Below, piece after piece: positions 60,776 to 64,000 of a stretch of DNA of 64,000 bases. The DNA lies in NCBI GenBank assembly GCA_014773175.1, contig VXCM01000928.1:1-64000 (forward strand), given 5' to 3'. The translations under genes and the position numbers were made by a program. Origin of the DNA: Lucifuga dentata. Lineage: Eukaryota > Chordata > Actinopteri > Ophidiiformes > Bythitidae. Each line of letters opens with the position of its first letter. Position 1 is the first letter of the stretch. A model generated the notes under the pieces. It was not told where the DNA came from. It saw only the letters and a program-made list of their open reading frames with translations, and did no database searches.

Positions 60776-62343
60776 TAGGGATGGGTCGATACCACTTTTT
60801 ATGTCCGATACCGATACCGATACCGATACCGATACCACAACCTTGAGTATCTGCCGATACCGATCCAATCTTTTTCCCTCTTAAACAATTAAGCTTTTAA
60901 TAAAACATTTGTATGAATGCACTTTGAAACTGTAAAACAAATATTCTACTCTCCTAAAGACAGAAATTCATAGCCCACAGCACGACTCAGTTATGCAATA
61001 CTGTTGCTTCTTTTTATTTAGACTTTTTCACACAGAACTTTGAGCAGCATTTCTGATTGGTCAGCACCATATAAACAAGAATGAAATTTTAAATGTGCTT
61101 TGTGCAAAAGTTTAAATCTGAGTATTCAGAAGAACAAAGGAATTTTTCTGCCGATAGGGCATCACTTACATTACACTGTGGCAGCAGTCCCTCGTTCACA
61201 ATGAGTTGCAGTGTATGTGCAAACCATCCCAAACTGGCAACTCCAAAGGATCCATGGCTTTTATAACATTACTGGCATTGTCTCTCAAAATGACATGGAC
61301 TTTACTCTTCTCAATTTTCTATGCATTTAGCATCTCCTCCATTGTTGTGGCGAGCCGTGAAACTGCTTAGCCTGCAGCACTGCTTTTTGCAAAGTTAAAC
61401 GTGAGTCTATCCACTGTACTGTCAGACTTAATAATGACATTGGACACATGTCTGAGCTCCAGATGTTAGTCGTGAAACTGACCATGGCAATGCGTTCCAA
61501 GTGTTTCAAAATGAATTTGCACACTTGCTTGTACTTGCTTGGGATAGCCGTTTCGGAGATGAAATGTCGGGTTGGCAACAGGTAGCGAGGCTCCAAATGT
61601 TTGATTAAGTGCCGAAAACCCACATTTTCAACCACGGAAAGTGGTTGGTTATCCAACACAATAAATTCAACTACTTTCTCCATTATTAGCTTGGCTTTGT
61701 TAGAGTCTGGAGGGAGTTTCTCACACCTCTGAAATGTTTTCAGTAATGTNTAGCTTGGCTTTGTTAGAGTCTGGAGGGAGTTTCTCACACCTCTGAAATG
61801 TTTTCAGTAATGTCTGCTGTGGCACACTCTTCTTCACACTTGTAGTTAATTACCTTTAGAAAGTCGTCATACTCCTTTCCGTGGTGTTTTTGCAAGTGTT
61901 TGATTAGGTTTGTGTATTAAAGTTTCTTACGCTGCTGCCACCCCTTGAAACACTTATGCTGCACAAGTTGCACTCGGCTGTTTTGTCTTGTTCTTCTTTT
62001 AGCTTAAAATAATTCCACACCGCTGACATGGTGACCGCTCGGCAGANGTTTTGTCTTGTTCTTCTTTTAGCTTAAAATAATTCCACACCGCTGACATGGT
62101 GACCGCTCGGCAGACATGCCTGGGCACTTGCTGTTCACATGACACAAGCCGCTCTGTGTCATGACCGAGACACATCCCCCTCTTCACGGCAAATTGTTAG
62201 AAGTGTAATTAAGCATTTACACAATAGTTTAAGTTTATGGATCGGATTGGATTATATTTTTTATTTCATCCAATATCTGATCCAGTGATTTTGACCAGTA
62301 TCGGGCCGATACCGATACTAAATATCAGATCGGCGCATCCCTA
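60776..62343 (-). mobile_element. inner hAT (ZBED-type) element with 8-bp target duplication
   Basis: The left end TAGGGATGGGTCGATACC and the right end (reverse complement TAGGGATGCGCCGATC) are inverted and run into CCGATACC subrepeats. The flanks 60768-60775 and 62344-62351 are both ATAAATAC. The - strand holds a decayed BED-finger hAT transposase. Two assembly duplications, at N 61750 and N 62047, lie inside. Confidence 0.88.
61190..62091 (-). pseudogene. hAT transposase remnant, BED zinc-finger type
   Basis: Reading on the - strand from about 62091, MSAVWNYFKLKEEQDK and a CNLC pair followed by HLQKHH form a BED finger. Then come PLSVVENVGFRHLIKHLEP, IPSKYKQVCKFILKHL and FTTNIWSSD, the core of ZBED/hAT transposases. 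After stops, VHVILRDNASNVIKAM marks the next conserved block near 61260. The C-terminal dimerisation region is gone, so the gene is truncated. Frames are also broken by in-frame stops and by the two artefact duplications. It cannot be active. Confidence 0.8.
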
Positions 62344-62701
62344 ATAAATACCAAATAGCATCATTTGCTTTTCTTGTGGCAAACAAAAGAATTTGCTTAT
62401 ATTTTTGCATTATGTTAATTTCTTTTTATATTATTTAATTGCTGTATTAAATTTTACCAACTGTTTGCTGTTGTTTTAGTTGTACTGCCTTTTCCACCAT
62501 TTCTGTTCTCTCATTTCAGCTATTTGTTCTTCCTTCTCTGAATATAGTATATAATATAGTGTTAGTTTAACTTTCCAGACCAACATCAGCAGCAGTTCTG
62601 TCATGTGACAGGTGTCGTTAGTGCCAATGGGTTGGCACATGCCAGATATTTGGCTCTCGTAGGCCGGATCTGGCCCGCGGGCTGCCTATTGGGGTTCCCT
62701 G

Positions 62702-64000
62702 GAGTAGGGGCTCCAGGGTCATACTGGGAAAAGGATCACTAATAGCAGCTTTGGTTGCTGTTAGTGGACACTTCAAGGTCAGGGAGGCAACATGTTACTT
62801 AATGGGATTCCAGTAACCTACTTGCAAAACATTGGTTATCCAGCAAACAGATCAATTAAATTATGGGGGAAATTGCTTTTCAGATCATTTAGAAACATAT
62901 TTAAAGAACAAAAATATTTTAAAGAGGGAGCTTAAAGCATCATTTACAACTTTGAATTGGAAATAATTGCATATTCAAAGAACCAAAATGAAATCACACA
63001 TATTACTGTGTTGGAATAATCCAGTGGGTAACATTGGTCATCACAATCTGTGTAGAAAATTGATGATTTTTGAGGGATTATATTTAGAAGGTGAACTCCT
63101 CAGACTTGGACACAGGATGCAGGACAGATGCTTCATGCATCTAAAGTTTGATGCCTCAGAGGAGGTTCTAACCTATTTATACTGACCTAATTTAGCTGGG
63201 AACTGTAAGACCCTGGAATGTGTTGAAACAAAATTTGTGAATCAGAAGATGAGTGTGTGTCTGTATTTGGTCGTTAGGTCAGAACTGCATAGCATTCATT
63301 TTATTTCTTTGAGCCTAATTCATTTGTGAAGAGCAGCTGCATTACCCATTTAAATTTCAAATCCTTGGCCAAAAAGCTGACAAGTAGCCGCTCTCTCAAT
63401 TACCTCATGAGAAACGTTCATAAAAACACAACAGGTCTGTAACTGAGGAAAAAGCTTTTTCCATTTTGGCCTCGCTGATGTGTAATTTAAGTAACCGACT
63501 CACTGAATAGTTTTTACTCCACTGAAGATGCAGCAAAGACACAGCTAAGGAGTTTCAGTTTCACCTGAATTATTAGTCTCCGGAGAAATTTTTCCTGTTT
63601 GGCAACACTAAACAATTCCACAACAAGGAGGCACTCTGAGAGCGCATACCTCTGCCAAGGCCAGCAAGATCTCAAAATAAAAAAAATATATTAAAAATGA
63701 GCCACCATGCTAAATTTCACTGAATTGGTCCCATTAGCTTCAATTTTATCATGTTATCCTTTCCTGCTTCAGCCTCCAGAGTGGTCGGGAAGCACAGGGG
63801 AGCTCTCTTTATTGCTCCAGGGCCGATGTTATTGCCTACTTCAGTGTCAGCCCCTCGTCACTATGTTCAGCCGCTGGCACAGAAAACTCAGGGACTCTGT
63901 TTGTTTCCTGAGGATCTGAATCCTTTTATTTTACAGCAAACTCAACTTCATACTGTGCATTCACTATTACTGACACTATTAGCAATTCTGCTAACCTGGC
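62702..64000 (-). other. syt9 intron to window edge
   Basis: Unique-looking AT-rich sequence. A GAGCGCATACCTCTGCCAAG motif near 63640 resembles a common fish repeat. No syt9 exon was found. Confidence 0.45.

Larger units (their letters stand above)
60679..62701. mobile_element. outer hAT element with 8-bp target duplication
   Basis: The left end CAGGATTCCCCAAT and the right end (reverse complement CAGGGAACCCCAAT) are inverted. The flanks at 60671-60678 and 62702-62709 are both GAGTAGGG, a perfect 8-bp duplication as hAT transposases make. Near the right end it carries GGATCTGGCCCGCGGGCTGC, typical of hAT ends. Without the inner insertion it would be about 450 bases and non-coding. Confidence 0.85.

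Noticed and set aside
1..64000. CRISPR arrays, rRNA or functional tRNA genes
   Set aside because: The only regular repeats are microsatellites and N-flanking duplications, and the only tRNA-like signals are a SINE B box and a retroelement primer site.

Overview
This is nuclear DNA from a ray-finned (teleost) fish. The call rests on two split vertebrate genes whose exons read cleanly, on dense CA/GT, CT/GA and homopolymer microsatellites, and on many short inverted-repeat DNA transposons and LINE 3' tails of teleost type. There are no operons, rRNA, tRNA or CRISPR loci. About 25 single N characters are scattered through the window. Many sit between two copies of the same ~65-bp sequence, so they look like unmerged short-read contig overlaps.

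Layout. Positions 1-1551 hold the 5' part of an antisense LTR retroelement: LTR, tRNA-Pro type primer site and a broken gag. From 7151 to 27400 on the + strand lie the last ten coding exons of spon1 (F-spondin): the second half of the spondin domain and all six thrombospondin type 1 repeats, through the stop codon. A 3' UTR follows, with an AATAAA at 28588. Earlier spon1 exons (signal peptide, reeler domain, first half of the spondin domain) were not found and should lie to the left of the window. From 52604 down to 51391 on the - strand are three exons encoding nearly all of the C2B domain of synaptotagmin-9 (syt9). Its upstream exons should lie right of the window, so 52605-64000 reads as syt9 intron. 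Its last exon was not identified. The two genes converge tail to tail across a repeat-rich interval of about 23 kb.

Between exons the window is mostly transposon debris. The clearest cases are a hAT element inserted in another hAT element (60679-62701), each with a perfect 8-bp target duplication; a 1.39-kb fold-back palindrome (31945-33335); two PIF/Harbinger-like elements with 3-bp duplications (11011-11751 and 36300-37461), the second carrying a nested Tc1-type MITE; and several multi-copy MITE families.

The two genes are not known to act in one pathway. Spon1 is a secreted matrix protein of the nervous system and vasculature. Syt9 is a vesicle membrane calcium sensor. I found no convincing new biological system. 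The points most worth checking are the assembly-artefact signature, the nested transposons, the fold-back element, and a spon1 3' splice site whose pyrimidine tract is a GT microsatellite.
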